A stretch of 64,000 bases of DNA from Nostoc sphaeroides (GCF_003443655.1 NZ_CP031941.1:1545501-1609500), one strand, 5' to 3'; positions 37,031 to 46,756 are shown, counted from the first letter of the stretch. The notes: generated by a model from the letters alone, not told the origin. A program made the numbers and translations.

Positions 37031-39541
37031 TTACGATCGCACTTCAGCAACAGTAATGATTTTTTCATCACGGTTGAGTTGGAGAATGCTTTCACCTTTG
37101 ACATCTCTACCTAAAATTGGCACCGTTTCCACAGGTATCCGCACTACCCGCTCCTTATTCGTCACTAAAGCTACCTCGCCAGATGCGATCGCCATGACCA
37201 TCCCAGCTAAATTGTCAGTTTTGCTGGCAAATTTCAGCGCTTGCGTGCCTAAATCGCCGCGATTAGCTGCTCTTAGCTGACTCGCAGGCATTCGCTTGGC
37301 ATATCCTTCTTGGGTAACTAGCAGCAGATGGTCATCTTTACCGACAGTGACACAGCCAACCATTTGCTGATTTTTCAATAACCGAAATGCTTGTAAACCC
37401 ATTGCTGTGCGTCCCATGATCGGTAATTGTTCATCATTGACTGCAAAACGCAACAGTCGCCCACCGGAACTAGCTAAAATCAGATGCTCCCCTGGTTTAG
37501 TGAACTGGGTAAATGACAATTCATCATCGTCTTTGAGCTTCAAAATCGTGATTCCGCGCCGAGTCAAGTTAGTAAATTCTCCCAGAGACAGCCGCTTAAT
37601 TCGTCCCTCTTTTGTTAAGAGAATCATCTGCTTAGTTTCGAGATTTTCCGGCAGCAAAAAGCGGCTGACTACAGCTTCTTGAGCGCCTTGAGCAGTACTA
37701 CTGAGCATGGTAATCAAAGGTTTTCCCCGTGGAGAACGGCCAGTGGTTGGGGGAATTTCTCCCACCTTCACAGGATAGACTTTGCCGCTAGCGCTTAGTA
37801 CTAGCAAGTCTTTCTCTGTGTCAGTCAACACAGTTTGGATAATGAAGTCATTATCATGCAGACCATTTTCACCTTTTGACTTTTTCCCCGATGGCTGGGT
37901 GCGCCGCACATAACCTCGTTGGGTAAACTCTAAAATTGCTTCCTCTGCTGGTTCAGAAGATTTAAGTTCCTCCTCCTCTGCCCCTCTGCTCCTCTGCCCC
38001 TCTGCTCCTCTGTTCTTCTGCTCCTCTGCTTTAGACTTTTGCTCCTCTCCAATTTTCGTCCGTCGGGGATCGCTGTACTTGCGCTTGAGCGATCGCAAAT
38101 CTTTTTTCAGTGCCTTGAGTAATTCGCGGCGATCGTTGAGTAATTGCTCCAATAAGCTAATTTGTCCACTTATCTGCTCAAATTCCTGCTGCAAATTTTG
38201 CTGTTCTAAAGTAGTGAGGCGGCGCAACGGCATAGCCAGAATTGCATCTCCTTGTACCTCACTCAAATCTAGTCGGCTACAAAGGTTAATTTTTGCCGTA
38301 CTGCCATCGGGAGCTTGGCGTAAAATTTCAATTACCTGATCCAAATTAGATAGTGCTTTGAGTAAACCTTCCACCAAATGCACACGACTTTGAGCCTTCT
38401 CCAACTCGTAATTGTAGCGACGGTTCAGCGTCTCTTCTCGGAAACTCAAAAACTCCTGCAACAGTTGACGCAAACTTAACTGGCGAGGTTGTCCATCCAC
38501 TATTGCTAGGAGAATTGCCCCAAAAGTCATTTGCAAAGCAGTTTGGTGATACAAATGCTGGAGAACTTCTTGGGGATTGGTATCGCGTTTGAGTTCAATT
38601 ACCACCCGCATTCCTTCGCGATCGCTTTCATCTCGAAGATCGGAAATTCCTTGCAAACGACCTTGATTTACTAAGTCCGCTACCTTCTCAATCCAGGCAG
38701 CCTTATTTACTTGATAAGGCAATTCTGTAATGATAATTGCCGTCCGTCGCTTACTTCCCCTAGTGGCTGGAATTTCCTCCAGAGTCGCAACTCCCCGCAG
38801 CATAATCCCACCTTTACCTGTGGTGTACGCTTCCCGAATTCCCGCCTCACCAATTATTTCCCCACCAGTGGGAAAGTCTGGCCCTGGAATTAACTCAAAT
38901 AATTTTTCATCTGGCATATCTGGGTTGTCGATTAAGGCAATTAACCCATCAACAACTTCTCCCAAGTTATGAGGTGGAACATTCGTCGCCATTCCCACGG
39001 CGATACCAGCACAGCCATTGAGCAACAGAAACGGCAACTGAGCAGGTAAAACCGTTGGTTCTTGCTGGGAATTATCGAAGTTACCGACAAATTCCACAGT
39101 TTCTTCGCCAATTTCTGTCAGCATTCCCTCATGGCTGATGGGTGCGAGGCGCGTTTCTGTGTAACGCATCGCTGCTGGCGGGTCATTATCGACACTACCA
39201 AAGTTACCGTGTCCTGCTAGTAAAGGATAGCGGCTAGAAAAATCCTGTACCAGCCTGACTAAAGCATCGTAAACTGATTGATCGCCGTGGGGATGGTATT
39301 TACCCAACACATCACCCACTACACGGGCACATTTTCGATAGGGTCTATCTGGTACTAAACCGAGTTCGTGCATGGCATATAGAATGCGCCGATGCACTGG
39401 TTTTAAGCCATCACGCACGTCTGGTAGCGCTCGCCCGACAATCACGCTCATGGCATATTCTAGATAAGACCGTTGCATCTCGGTGTGCAGGGCTGTTGGA
39501 ATTACCTGTCCCGTTGAGAGAAGGTTTAACTGTTTTGCCAT
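37031..39541 (-). CDS. gyrA: Type IIA topoisomerase subunit A (GyrA/ParC family)
   Basis: The 836-residue subunit starts [22 protein letters not shown] and has the breakage-reunion domain, with [43 protein letters not shown] and the catalytic Tyr127 in [13 protein letters not shown] coiled-coil tower and a C-terminal beta-pinwheel follow. I see no clear GyrA-box (QRRGGKG type) in the pinwheel. Because cyanobacteria carry two A subunits, this may be the ParC-like paralogue and the symbol is tentative. Residues about 495-530, at the domain junction, are a Glu/Lys/Arg-rich insert made of repeat DNA (see 37943-38055). It partners with the GyrB encoded at 31100. Confidence 0.9.
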   Translation of the reverse strand: MAKQLNLLSTGQVIPTALHTEMQRSYLEYAMSVIVGRALPDVRDGLKPVHRRILYAMHELGLVPDRPYRKCARVVGDVLGKYHPHGDQSVYDALVRLVQDFSSRYPLLAGHGNFGSVDNDPPAAMRYTETRLAPISHEGMLTEIGEETVEFVGNFDNSQQEPTVLPAQLPFLLLNGCAGIAVGMATNVPPHNLGEVVDGLIALIDNPDMPDEKLFELIPGPDFPTGGEIIGEAGIREAYTTGKGGIMLRGVATLEEIPATRGSKRRTAIIITELPYQVNKAAWIEKVADLVNQGRLQGISDLRDESDREGMRVVIELKRDTNPQEVLQHLYHQTALQMTFGAILLAIVDGQPRQLSLRQLLQEFLSFREETLNRRYNYELEKAQSRVHLVEGLLKALSNLDQVIEILRQAPDGSTAKINLCSRLDLSEVQGDAILAMPLRRLTTLEQQNLQQEFEQISGQISLLEQLLNDRRELLKALKKDLRSLKRKYSDPRRTKIGEEQKSKAEEQKNRGAEGQRSRGAEEEELKSSEPAEEAILEFTQRGYVRRTQPSGKKSKGENGLHDNDFIIQTVLTDTEKDLLVLSASGKVYPVKVGEIPPTTGRSPRGKPLITMLSSTAQGAQEAVVSRFLLPENLETKQMILLTKEGRIKRLSLGEFTNLTRRGITILKLKDDDELSFTQFTKPGEHLILASSGGRLLRFAVNDEQLPIMGRTAMGLQAFRLLKNQQMVGCVTVGKDDHLLLVTQEGYAKRMPASQLRAANRGDLGTQALKFASKTDNLAGMVMAIASGEVALVTNKERVVRIPVETVPILGRDVKGESILQLNRDEKIITVAEVRS
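37943..38055. repeat. In-frame CTCTGCTCC repeat inside the gyrA-type gene
   Basis: About ten degenerate units of CTCTGCTC/CCTCTGCCC lie in the coding sequence. They are read on the minus strand as [20 protein letters not shown] and onward. They sit exactly at the linker between the cleavage core and the beta-pinwheel, where an insertion is least harmful. Confidence 0.8.
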
Positions 39542-39866
39542 GAGTTTTTTCCCTGAAATTTAACTACACTAAAGTCGGCGGAACTCAATATTGCAGCAAC
39601 CACAGCATAACGGATGAAATGGGATTCCTAACAAAATATTGATAGTCATAGAAGAAAAAGCAGTAGTATCATCCTTGATGACAGGATGTACATTGACTAT
39701 TAAAAAGGAAACAGATACCTGGTAGCTGTTTTAATCGAATGATAATCTGTTGCACACTTAATTTGTGTAGACTCCATAGCCAGGATACTTGCCATGACTG
39801 CATTTTCTCATTTTAAATTTTGAATTGCTTAATCGCCTTACCTCTACCTCTATTACTAAAAATCTC

Positions 39867-40271
39867 ATGAAAACTGTTTTAATTGTCGAAGACGATCTAA
39901 TTAATGCTCGTGTTTTTTCCAAAATTTTGTCCAAGCGTGGGGGATTGGGCGTGAAACACACTGAAAATGTCGAAGAAGTAATAAAAATTGCCCAATCAGG
40001 AGAAGCCGACCTGATTTTGATGGATGTTTCTCTGTCTAGAAGTGTTTACCAAGGTAAATCTGTTGATGGAATCAAAATTACACAAATGTTAAAATCTGAT
40101 CCCAAAACAGCAAACTTACCCGTTATTTTGGTGACGGCACATGCTATGGAAGGCGATCGCGAAAACTTTCTCAAGCAAAGCGGCGCTGATGGTTACATTT
40201 CTAAGCCAGTTGTTGACCATCAACAGTTTGTTGACCAAATCATCGCACTTCTACCCACAGACGACCGCTAA
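39867..40271 (+). CDS. Receiver-only response regulator
   Basis: The 134-residue protein, starting MKTVLIVEDDLINARVFSK, is a stand-alone CheY-like receiver. Acidic pocket Glu/Asp-Asp is at 8-10, the phospho-acceptor Asp is in DLILMDVSLS (about 52), then Thr/Ala in VTAHAM and Lys in ISKPV. No output domain is attached. An in-frame ATG 14 codons upstream (39825) exists but adds a non-conserved leader. It probably passes a phosphoryl signal from an unlinked sensor kinase or controls twitching/phosphorelay functions (inference). Directly upstream is an ordinary spacer of about 325 bases without further features. Confidence 0.88.
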   Translation: MKTVLIVEDDLINARVFSKILSKRGGLGVKHTENVEEVIKIAQSGEADLILMDVSLSRSVYQGKSVDGIKITQMLKSDPKTANLPVILVTAHAMEGDRENFLKQSGADGYISKPVVDHQQFVDQIIALLPTDDR

Positions 40272-40385
40272 GAATTGACGACTTATTTCAGGAATACTCG
40301 CCCGCAAAGGTTTTTGGGCGACCCGTTCCTGTCTTCATTTAGTATATATGTACTATGAAAAGGTACTGTTAGGCAAGTGGTAATG

Positions 40386-40710
40386 GGAGAGTTAGGAGTT
40401 AGGAGTTAGGAGTTAGGAGTTATGAGTTATGAGTTAGGAGTTAGGAGTGAGGAGTTTGGAGTGAGGAGTTAGGAGTGAGGAGTTTGGAGTTATCACGGTT
40501 TCAGTAGGGGATTTGACACTTCAGCAAGAGCTACGTGACCACCCGGACTGAAACACACCACTTGTTAGTTGTGGGGGACTCTGACTCCCAACGGACAAAT
40601 TAACTGATAACTGTTGAAATATTTAACTCCTAACTCCTAACTTTTAACTCCTAACTCCTAACTTTTAACTCCTAACTCCTAACTTTTAACTCCTAACTCC
40701 TAACTCCCCA
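40386..40710. repeat. Paired, oppositely oriented heptamer arrays
   Basis: GAGTTAG-type units (40386-40490) face their complement CTAACTC-type units (40618-40707) across about 125 bases. The centre contains a smaller GTTTCAGT...ACTGAAAC pairing. The whole could fold into a long hairpin or cruciform at the 3' side of two convergent genes. The same arrangement occurs at 54800-54995. Confidence 0.8.
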
Positions 40711-40713
40711 CTC

Positions 40714-41601
40714 CTATTGAGTAGGCTGTTCTCTAGGCGCTGATGATGAGTTTTCTCGTTGCTGTAGGGCTGTTTGAATACGGGGTAATTCTAGGAATTT
40801 TTTCGTATCAGCCAGTAGGCGATCGCCCCAGAGATTTTCTTTGAGAAAATTCAAACTAGCATAGCGCTGATCGATGCGGAGTGCGGCTTCTCCGAAGCTT
40901 AATGCTTGTTCGCTATCGCCTTTAGTATACAGTGCCACTGCTAAGGCTAATAAAGGTTCTGCGGCTTGTTTATCAAGGCTTACAGCAGATTGCCATCGCT
41001 TAATCGCTTCGGTGGTATTACCCTGTTCGTAGTTGATTAAGCCAATATTGTTGATCGCCGGCCAGAATTTTTTATCGTGGGAGATTGCTTTATCGTACTG
41101 TGCGATCGCATCTGGCAATTTACCCAGCAAATAGTAAGCATTACCCAAATTAAATAACCCCTCTGGATCGTTGGGTTTTAACTTCAAACCGTCTTGGTAA
41201 TTGACAACAGCTGCTTGGTAATTTTTCTGCTGAAAATTAGCTGAACCCAAAGCAAACAAAATATCACCATTTTTCGGGTTGATAGATTGCGCTGTTTTCA
41301 GGCTAGCGATCGCCCCGTCAAACTCTTTAGTTTGCAGTTGCAATCCACCTAAGAGCAACCACACTTTATCATTCTTAGGAGCCAGTTGACTAGCCAGCCG
41401 CGCTCGTGGCAAAGCTAATTCAACCTGTTGAAACTGAGCTAGTTGAGCCGCCTCTTGTGCCAAGCTCAACCCCTGCTTCTCTAACTTTGTCGCATCTAGT
41501 TGCAATGTATGGGGTATTAATGCCTGCGCGTTAGCGGCTTTTGGCATACTCCATAAACTACAGACCATTAGAAAAGAAATCAAACGAACATATTTCGGCA
41601 C
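40714..41601 (-). CDS. Exported tetratricopeptide-repeat protein
   Basis: The 295-residue protein has a signal peptide (hydrophobic stretch about 7-20, cleavage near AANAQA). At least five TPR units follow between about 60 and 250, for example KVWLLLGGLQLQTKEFDGAI, GDILFALGSANFQQKNYQAA and EGLFNLGNAYYLLGKLPDAI. TPR domains bind other proteins or peptides. The location is probably periplasmic or thylakoid lumen, and the partner is unknown. The final 30 residues are polar and disordered. Confidence 0.88.
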   Translation of the reverse strand: MPKYVRLISFLMVCSLWSMPKAANAQALIPHTLQLDATKLEKQGLSLAQEAAQLAQFQQVELALPRARLASQLAPKNDKVWLLLGGLQLQTKEFDGAIASLKTAQSINPKNGDILFALGSANFQQKNYQAAVVNYQDGLKLKPNDPEGLFNLGNAYYLLGKLPDAIAQYDKAISHDKKFWPAINNIGLINYEQGNTTEAIKRWQSAVSLDKQAAEPLLALAVALYTKGDSEQALSFGEAALRIDQRYASLNFLKENLWGDRLLADTKKFLELPRIQTALQQRENSSSAPREQPTQ

Positions 41602-41916
41602 ACTACCGCCTCTAAGCCACTAATCAAAGAATCTTTCAGCTAGCTTAAACGATCTACGCTGTTGACGGTAGCAAAATCTTACAAAGAAAGGCAGGAGGGA
41701 ATGGGGATGAGGGAGCAGGGGGAGCAGGGGGAGCAGGGGAAGAAGAATTATTACTTAATGCCCAATGCCCTTCAAGAGTGCTGAGTTCCAAGTTCCGTGA
41801 GCGGATAGCTATGGTTTAGCCCGTGCTGAGTACTGAGTGGGGCAGAGGGGAGAAGAACTCTTAACTCCTAACTCCTAACTCAGCACTATTTTGCCCCACT
41901 CCCCATTAAAAAAACT

Positions 41917-41970
41917 TATGACTTTGGTCATACATCAGTCTGGAATTACTAATGACTTTGGTCATACATC
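41917..41970. promoter_or_regulatory. Twin palindromic operator-like sites
   Basis: The palindrome ATGACTTTGGTCAT occurs at 41918-41931 and 41952-41965, each followed by ACATC and a GT-TGGA tail. The two sites are 34 bases apart, about three helical turns. They lie 155 bases before the small secreted-protein gene and 570 bases before the exporter genes. Repeated, phased palindromes suggest a dimeric regulator. The spacer before them contains a GGGAGCAGG repeat (41705-41740). Confidence 0.6.
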
Positions 41971-42125
41971 GGTTTGGACGTTTTAAGCAATAATTAATAT
42001 GTATGAATTTATACGATGAGGTAAATATTAAACACCTTGATGCCAAAACAAAAATAACTGTCTAAAGATTGCTGGATTCAAACCTCAGCAAAATATAACT
42101 TTAATACAAATAGGGAATCAATTCC

Positions 42126-42493
42126 ATGTTGAAAGCAAACCGGATATCGATAGTCTTAGCTGCTGCTGCCCTGATCATTGTTCCTACTCTGTTGACTGCG
42201 CCTGCAAGTGCCCAGACGAAAGTCTATGTTGAATGGCACTAAGAAAAGATACAGCCCTTACCCTGACTGGTTAAGAGCCTGGAGGCTCTTAACCCATTCT
42301 CTTAGGCTCCGCCTCCAGTAGCTTGACCAGAGGCAGCAGCCCATGAGAATACATTTCCAGCCTGGAGGCTCTTAACGAGGCTAAACAAGCCTTTGGGCTT
42401 CATTCAGTCTATGTTGTTGGCGATCGCAATCAAAATTGGGATCGTGACGGCAGACGCAACTATTGTTGGTATAGGGCTACCAGGCTATATTAG
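42126..42493 (+). pseudogene. Small secreted protein gene split by an insertion
   Basis: From ATG 42126 the frame gives a signal peptide, MLKANRISIVLAAAALIIVP then TLLTAPASAQTKVYV. It is broken at 42231 by a 175-bp repeat insertion, which yields a premature stop at 42239. After the insertion the frame resumes VGDRNQNWDRDGRRNYCWYR ATRLY and ends at TAG 42491-42493. Removing 42231-42415 joins the halves exactly in frame to a 60-residue exported protein with a polar Arg/Asp/Trp-rich mature part. I do not know its family. The truncated frame still encodes the signal peptide plus eight residues. Confidence 0.85.
42221..42415. mobile_element. Short insertion with 10-bp target duplication inside the secreted-protein gene
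   Basis: AGTCTATGTT is present at both borders (42221-42230 and 42406-42415). The 175 bases between (42231-42405) start GAATGG and end CATTC. They contain inverted repeats AAGAGCCTGGAGGCTCTTAA and GGCTCCGCCTCC of the same palindromic family as 11920-12032, 25595-25704 and 36951-37014. The exact restoration of the host reading frame on removal supports these borders. Confidence 0.85.
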
Positions 42494-42538
42494 CCGTGAA
42501 TAACTAGCTCGGTAGCCGTTCTTTTTAGACGAAGTTAT

Positions 42539-44113
42539 ATGAAACTTGATACACCAAATACCGTAGATTCATCAGTTTTGGTTCCAGAGGTAAAGAAAAA
42601 AAAGGTCAAACGTAATTGGCTCTCTTGGCTAATTGCTCTTTGCCTTTTGGGTGGAATTGGCTATGCCGTTTATTACCAAGTAACGGTTGCTCCCCGTCAA
42701 CAAGCCAGCCGCCGGGTGCTGACACAGCCTGTAGAAAGGCAGAGTTTAACAATGACAGTTTCAGCGAACGGAACGGTGAAACCTGAACGGTCAATCAACC
42801 TCAGCCCGAAAAATTCCGGCATCCTGAAAAGCCTCTTGGCGAAAGAAGGAGATATCGTCAAACAGGGACAGATTGTCGCTTACATGGATGATTCCAACCT
42901 GCGGGGACAACTCACCTCTGCTCAAGGACAAGTGGCACAAGCCGAGGCGAATCTGCAAAAGGCGATCGCAGGTAATCGTCCTCAAGATATTGGTCAATCA
43001 CAGGGAGCATTAGACGAAGCCCAGGCAAATCTACAAAAGGTACAAGCAGGCAATCGCTCTCAAGATATTGCTGCTTCACAGGCACAGTTACAAAACACTC
43101 AAGCGGCTCTAAGAAAAGCACAAGATAATCTTCTCCGCAATCAACAACTTTACAATGCAGGCGGTATTTCCCTTCAGACTCTCAACCAAAGCCGTGCCGA
43201 TCGCGACAGCGCCCAAGCTACTGTAAATGCAGCACAACAAGCACTAGCTCTGCAAAAAGCTGGGTCACGTCCAGAAGACATTGAGCAAGCCCGAGCTGTG
43301 GTGAAGCAAAGACAGCAAGCTTTGGCACTTCTAAAAGCCGGAACGCGCCAAGAAGATATTGACGCAGCCCGCGCCCAGGTAACATCTGCTCGCGGTTCGC
43401 TGCAAAATATCCAAGCCCAAATCAATGACACAATTATTCGCGCCCCTTTTGATGGTGTGGTGACAAAGAAGTTTGCTGATCCCGGCGCTTTCGTGACACC
43501 CACAACAGCCAGTAGTGAAGTAGCTTCTTCTTCTTCCTCTTCAATCTTGTCTCTAGCTTCAACAAATGAAGTTGTCGCAAATTTGGCAGAAACAAATATT
43601 TCCAAAATCAGCCTTGGTCAAAAAGTCTCGATTAAGGCAGATGCCTACCCAGGAAAAACCTTTGAAGGTAAAGTCAGCCAAATTGCTGCCCAAGCAATAG
43701 TAGAGCAAAACGTCACCAGTTTTGAAGTGAGAGTATCACTTTCAGACCCTCAAAGACTACTGCGATCTGGGATGAATGCGGAAGTAGATTTTCAAGTCGG
43801 TCAAGTTGAAAATGTTCTAGTAGTGCCAACGGCCTCGGTGGTGCGGCAAGAAAATGCTACAGGTGTGTTTGTGGCAGGAAAGAATAACAGACCTGTGTTT
43901 ACTCCTATTGAGACTGGTGTCAGCGCGAATAACTTTACTGAAGTTAAGTCTGGATTGACAGGAGATGAAAGGGTATTGTTGAGTTTCCCACCTGGATCGC
44001 GTCCGCAATCAACACCAAGAGGAGGAGTTTTCCCTGGTCTAGGAGGAGGAGCAGGTGGCGGCGGAGGTCGTTCCGGCGGTGGCGGAGGTCGTTCCGGTGG
44101 TGGTTCCCCTTAA
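42539..44113 (+). CDS. MacA/HlyD-type periplasmic adaptor subunit of an ABC efflux pump
   Basis: The 524-residue membrane-fusion protein has one N-terminal membrane helix (about 29-48). The lipoyl half-motif VSANGTVKPERSINLSPKNSG follows. Next is a long alpha-hairpin built of repeated QDIxxSQAxLxxAQANLQK units (about 120-280), then the second lipoyl half IIRAPFDGVVTKKFADPGAFV, a beta-barrel and membrane-proximal domain. The tail is a Gly/Ser-rich stretch with GGGGGRSGGGG repeats. It should bridge the inner-membrane permease (44567) and TolC-like channel (47550). Order adaptor-permease-ATPase also recalls the DevBCA heterocyst glycolipid exporters, so the substrate is open. Confidence 0.92.
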   Translation: MKLDTPNTVDSSVLVPEVKKKKVKRNWLSWLIALCLLGGIGYAVYYQVTVAPRQQASRRVLTQPVERQSLTMTVSANGTVKPERSINLSPKNSGILKSLLAKEGDIVKQGQIVAYMDDSNLRGQLTSAQGQVAQAEANLQKAIAGNRPQDIGQSQGALDEAQANLQKVQAGNRSQDIAASQAQLQNTQAALRKAQDNLLRNQQLYNAGGISLQTLNQSRADRDSAQATVNAAQQALALQKAGSRPEDIEQARAVVKQRQQALALLKAGTRQEDIDAARAQVTSARGSLQNIQAQINDTIIRAPFDGVVTKKFADPGAFVTPTTASSEVASSSSSSILSLASTNEVVANLAETNISKISLGQKVSIKADAYPGKTFEGKVSQIAAQAIVEQNVTSFEVRVSLSDPQRLLRSGMNAEVDFQVGQVENVLVVPTASVVRQENATGVFVAGKNNRPVFTPIETGVSANNFTEVKSGLTGDERVLLSFPPGSRPQSTPRGGVFPGLGGGAGGGGGRSGGGGGRSGGGSP

Positions 44114-44558
44114 AGTGAGTTTTAAATCAATACGGTTTAGTTAAAAAAGGCAAGGGAGCAGGGGGATGGAACACAAAGGGGAGTAAAAAGGCTCAACTGT
44201 CGAGTAAAAAAGCTCAACTGTCGAGTAAAAAAGCTCAACTGTCGAGTAAAAAAGCTCAACTGTCGAGTAAAAAAGCTCAACTGTCGAGTAAAAAAGCTCA
44301 ACTGTCGAGTAAAAAAGCTCAACTGTCGAGTAAAAAGGTTCAACTGTCGAGTAAAAAGGTTCAACTGTCGAGTAAAAAGGTTCAACTGTCGAGTAAAAAG
44401 GTTCAACTGTCGAGTAAAAAGGTTCAACTGTCGAGTAAAAAGGTTCAACTGTCGAGTAAAAAGGTTCAACTTTTTTAACGAACCGCCAAGGACGCAAAGG
44501 ACGCAAAGGAAGAGAAGGAAGAAATGCTTAACTGAATTGTATTAAGTGAGTTTTAAAT
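44113..44558 (-). mobile_element. MITE-like element, family 2 copy 3, carrying a 21-bp tandem array
   Basis: The element (44128-44543) starts CAATACGGTTTAGTTAA and ends CTTAACTGAATTGTATT. Its borders carry a 15-bp direct repeat (44113-44127 and 44544-44558, AAGTGAGTTTTAAAT). At 416 bp it is the longest family 2 copy, because a 21-bp tandem repeat (44181-44470) fills the interior, followed by GGACGCAAAGGACGCAAAGG. It separates the adaptor and permease genes of the efflux cluster. Confidence 0.85.
44181..44470. repeat. 21-bp tandem repeat, about 14 units
   Basis: The unit is TCGAGTAAAAAAGCTCAACTG. The first half of the array has AAAAAGCTC, the second half AAAAGGTTC, so two variants expanded separately. 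Each first-type unit contains a GAG...CTC mini-hairpin. The period is divisible by three, so both strands give long repetitive frames that I do not consider genes. Confidence 0.95.
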
Positions 44559-44566
44559 AAAACATT

Positions 44567-45847
44567 ATGTTTAAGATATTTAAAAGCTTTTATAAAACTA
44601 AGAATACTCGCACAGTGCCGTTGCTGGAAATCTTGACAATGGCGGCAGAGACTCTGTGGAGTAACAAATTACGCACGGGTTTAACTATGTTGGGCGTAAT
44701 TATTGGGATTTCTTCAGTTATTGCCATTACTTCTGTCGGTCAGGGAGTGCAAAAGGGGGTTGAGCAACAGATACAAGCATTGGGTACAGATGTGATCCAA
44801 ATTTTGGCGGGTGCAGCAAGAAGTGGGAATGTCCGTCAGGGGGTAGGTTCTAGCAGCACCTTGACTTGGGAAGATGCAAAGGCGATCGCTACACAAGCGC
44901 CATCAGCACAGATGGTTTCTGCTTATCTTCAACGTAGCGCCCAAGTTGTATATGCAGGACAGAACACCTCAACTACCATTTATGGTACAGATTTGAATTA
45001 CCCAGAAGTTAGAAATACCCACCCCGAACAAGGGAGATATTTTACTCAAGAAGAACTAGATACTACCGCACAGGTAGCTATTCTTGGCCCTACAGTTCAA
45101 AGAACACTATTTGGACAGGGTGTAAATCCGCTCGGCGAGAAAATTCGCATTCAGGGAGAGGCTTATGAAGTAATTGGGGTGATGGAACCTAAAGGTTCTC
45201 AAGGGCCGATGGATCGAGATGACCAGGTGTTCATTCCTCTAACTACAATGTCGAAAAGACTGGTTGGAAACAATGCCCTAGTAGGCGTTTCTGTAAATGG
45301 AATTTTAGTTAAAGGCGCTAATCAGGAGCAATTAGAAGCCGCTCAGTTTCAAGTCACCAATCTTTTACGGCTGCGTCACAATATTTATCCGCCACAAGCT
45401 GATGATTTTAGATTGACCAATCAAGCTGATATTGTTAGTACCTTCACTAATATTGTGGGTTTATTTACAGTAATGGTGGTAGCGATCGCTGGAATTTCGT
45501 TAGTAGTTGGTGGAATCGGTATTGCTAACATTATGCTGGTTTCCGTGGTTGAGCGGACGCGAGAAATCGGGATTCGCAAAGCCGTAGGAGCCACCAATTC
45601 GGCAATCCTTAATCAATTTTTAGCCGAAGCGATCGTGATTTCCATTGTTGGCGGATGTATTGGGATGGTCACTGGTGTTGTATTAGCCTTTGTAGCTGCA
45701 AACACTTTCAAATTTCCCTTTGTAATTTCTTTATTGTCAATCATTGCTGGCTTTGGACTCTCATTAAGTGTTGGCTTAGTCGCTGGCGTAATTCCAGCAC
45801 GAAATGCATCTAAATTAGATCCAATTACTGCTTTACGTAGTGATTAA
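44567..45847 (+). CDS. MacB-type ABC transporter permease
   Basis: The 426-residue permease has the MacB_PCD/FtsX architecture. One membrane helix near the N-terminus is preceded by AAETLWSNKLRTGLTMLGVIIGISSVIAI. A large periplasmic domain (about 75-285) follows, with GTDLNYPEVRN and ILGPTVQRTLFG. Three C-terminal helices carry the coupling motif VVERTREIGIRKAVGAT. Mechanotransmission-type exporters of this kind move substrates from the periplasm through TolC. The ATPase is a separate gene (46757), with a VOC gene lying between. Confidence 0.93.
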   Translation: MFKIFKSFYKTKNTRTVPLLEILTMAAETLWSNKLRTGLTMLGVIIGISSVIAITSVGQGVQKGVEQQIQALGTDVIQILAGAARSGNVRQGVGSSSTLTWEDAKAIATQAPSAQMVSAYLQRSAQVVYAGQNTSTTIYGTDLNYPEVRNTHPEQGRYFTQEELDTTAQVAILGPTVQRTLFGQGVNPLGEKIRIQGEAYEVIGVMEPKGSQGPMDRDDQVFIPLTTMSKRLVGNNALVGVSVNGILVKGANQEQLEAAQFQVTNLLRLRHNIYPPQADDFRLTNQADIVSTFTNIVGLFTVMVVAIAGISLVVGGIGIANIMLVSVVERTREIGIRKAVGATNSAILNQFLAEAIVISIVGGCIGMVTGVVLAFVAANTFKFPFVISLLSIIAGFGLSLSVGLVAGVIPARNASKLDPITALRSD

Positions 45848-45906
45848 ATAATTCAAAAAAAGAAAATTTAAAAATTAAAAGCTTCTCTTAAAACAGGTGA
45901 ATAGTT

Positions 45907-46578
45907 ATGCAACTTGAACTAGACCATATCTTTGTCTGTGTTGAACCAGAAGCAGTTGTAGCAGATTTGCTAACTGATTTCGGACTCACAGAAGGTAGTC
46001 GTAGAATTCATCGAGGCCAAGGAACTGCAAACGTTTGCTTTTCATTTGAGAATGCTTATCTTGAGTTACTTTGGCTTTTTGACACTAACGAAATCCAATC
46101 TCCTGTTGTTCGCGCTACAGGTTTGTGGGAACGTTGCCGTTGGCAAGAAACGCAGGCTTGCCCTTTTGGCATTTCATTCCGGCTAACAGCATCAGATTTA
46201 CGAGAAATGCCATTTTCTACTTGGGATTACTATGCAACATATCTGCCGCCAAGAGCTTCTATTCCGATCGCAACCAATAGTGACAATTTATCAGAACCAT
46301 TGATTTTCATTTCACCCACAACTCGAAAACCCACAAATTATCCTTTAGAACGGCGACCTTCTTTAGTTCATAAAGTTGGATTCAAAGAAATTACAGCATT
46401 AAAAATTACCTTACCCGGTGTTCAAAACTTTTCTGCTGAGGTGAAAACGCTCATTGAGCTTGGATTAGTGCAATTTTCACATGGCAATTTTTACCAACTA
46501 GAAATAGAGTTTGATAATGCTAAGTCAGGTAATTCACAAGACTTTGGCTTACAACTCCCTATTTTAATTAAATGGTGA
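45907..46578 (+). CDS. VOC/glyoxalase-like protein inside the efflux cluster
   Basis: The 223-residue protein begins QLELDHIFVCVEPEAVVADLL and has GRIHRGQG-like and NAYLELLWLFD blocks, matching the glyoxalase-like (Glyoxalase_3) VOC fold with a likely metal-ligand His near residue 6 and Glu in the LELLW strand. VOC proteins bind or modify small molecules, including drug sequestration or isomerisation. Its place between permease and ATPase genes, same strand, suggests a role linked to the pump substrate, but this is inference. AGGTGA precedes the start. Confidence 0.75.
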   Translation: MQLELDHIFVCVEPEAVVADLLTDFGLTEGSRRIHRGQGTANVCFSFENAYLELLWLFDTNEIQSPVVRATGLWERCRWQETQACPFGISFRLTASDLREMPFSTWDYYATYLPPRASIPIATNSDNLSEPLIFISPTTRKPTNYPLERRPSLVHKVGFKEITALKITLPGVQNFSAEVKTLIELGLVQFSHGNFYQLEIEFDNAKSGNSQDFGLQLPILIKW

Positions 46579-46756
46579 TTATGGAATTTGATTACAGCGA
46601 ATATATTCTATCTGCTGAAAATTTTACATGCTAACATTGCAGATTATTTGCAAATAATCTGGGTACGAAATTCTAATTATTCGCAGGTTATACAATCAAT
46701 ATAGTTTTTTGAAAATTAACAATCAATAACTAACAATTTATTAAACTAAAATCAAT

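Noticed and set aside
43174..43605. 143-codon minus-strand frame inside the adaptor gene
   Set aside because: Shadow of the repetitive alpha-hairpin coding region of the MacA-like protein.
44137..44506. Two long repetitive frames on the minus strand over the 21-bp array
   Set aside because: They arise only because the repeat period is divisible by three and the unit lacks stops; no start signals or conservation-like features.
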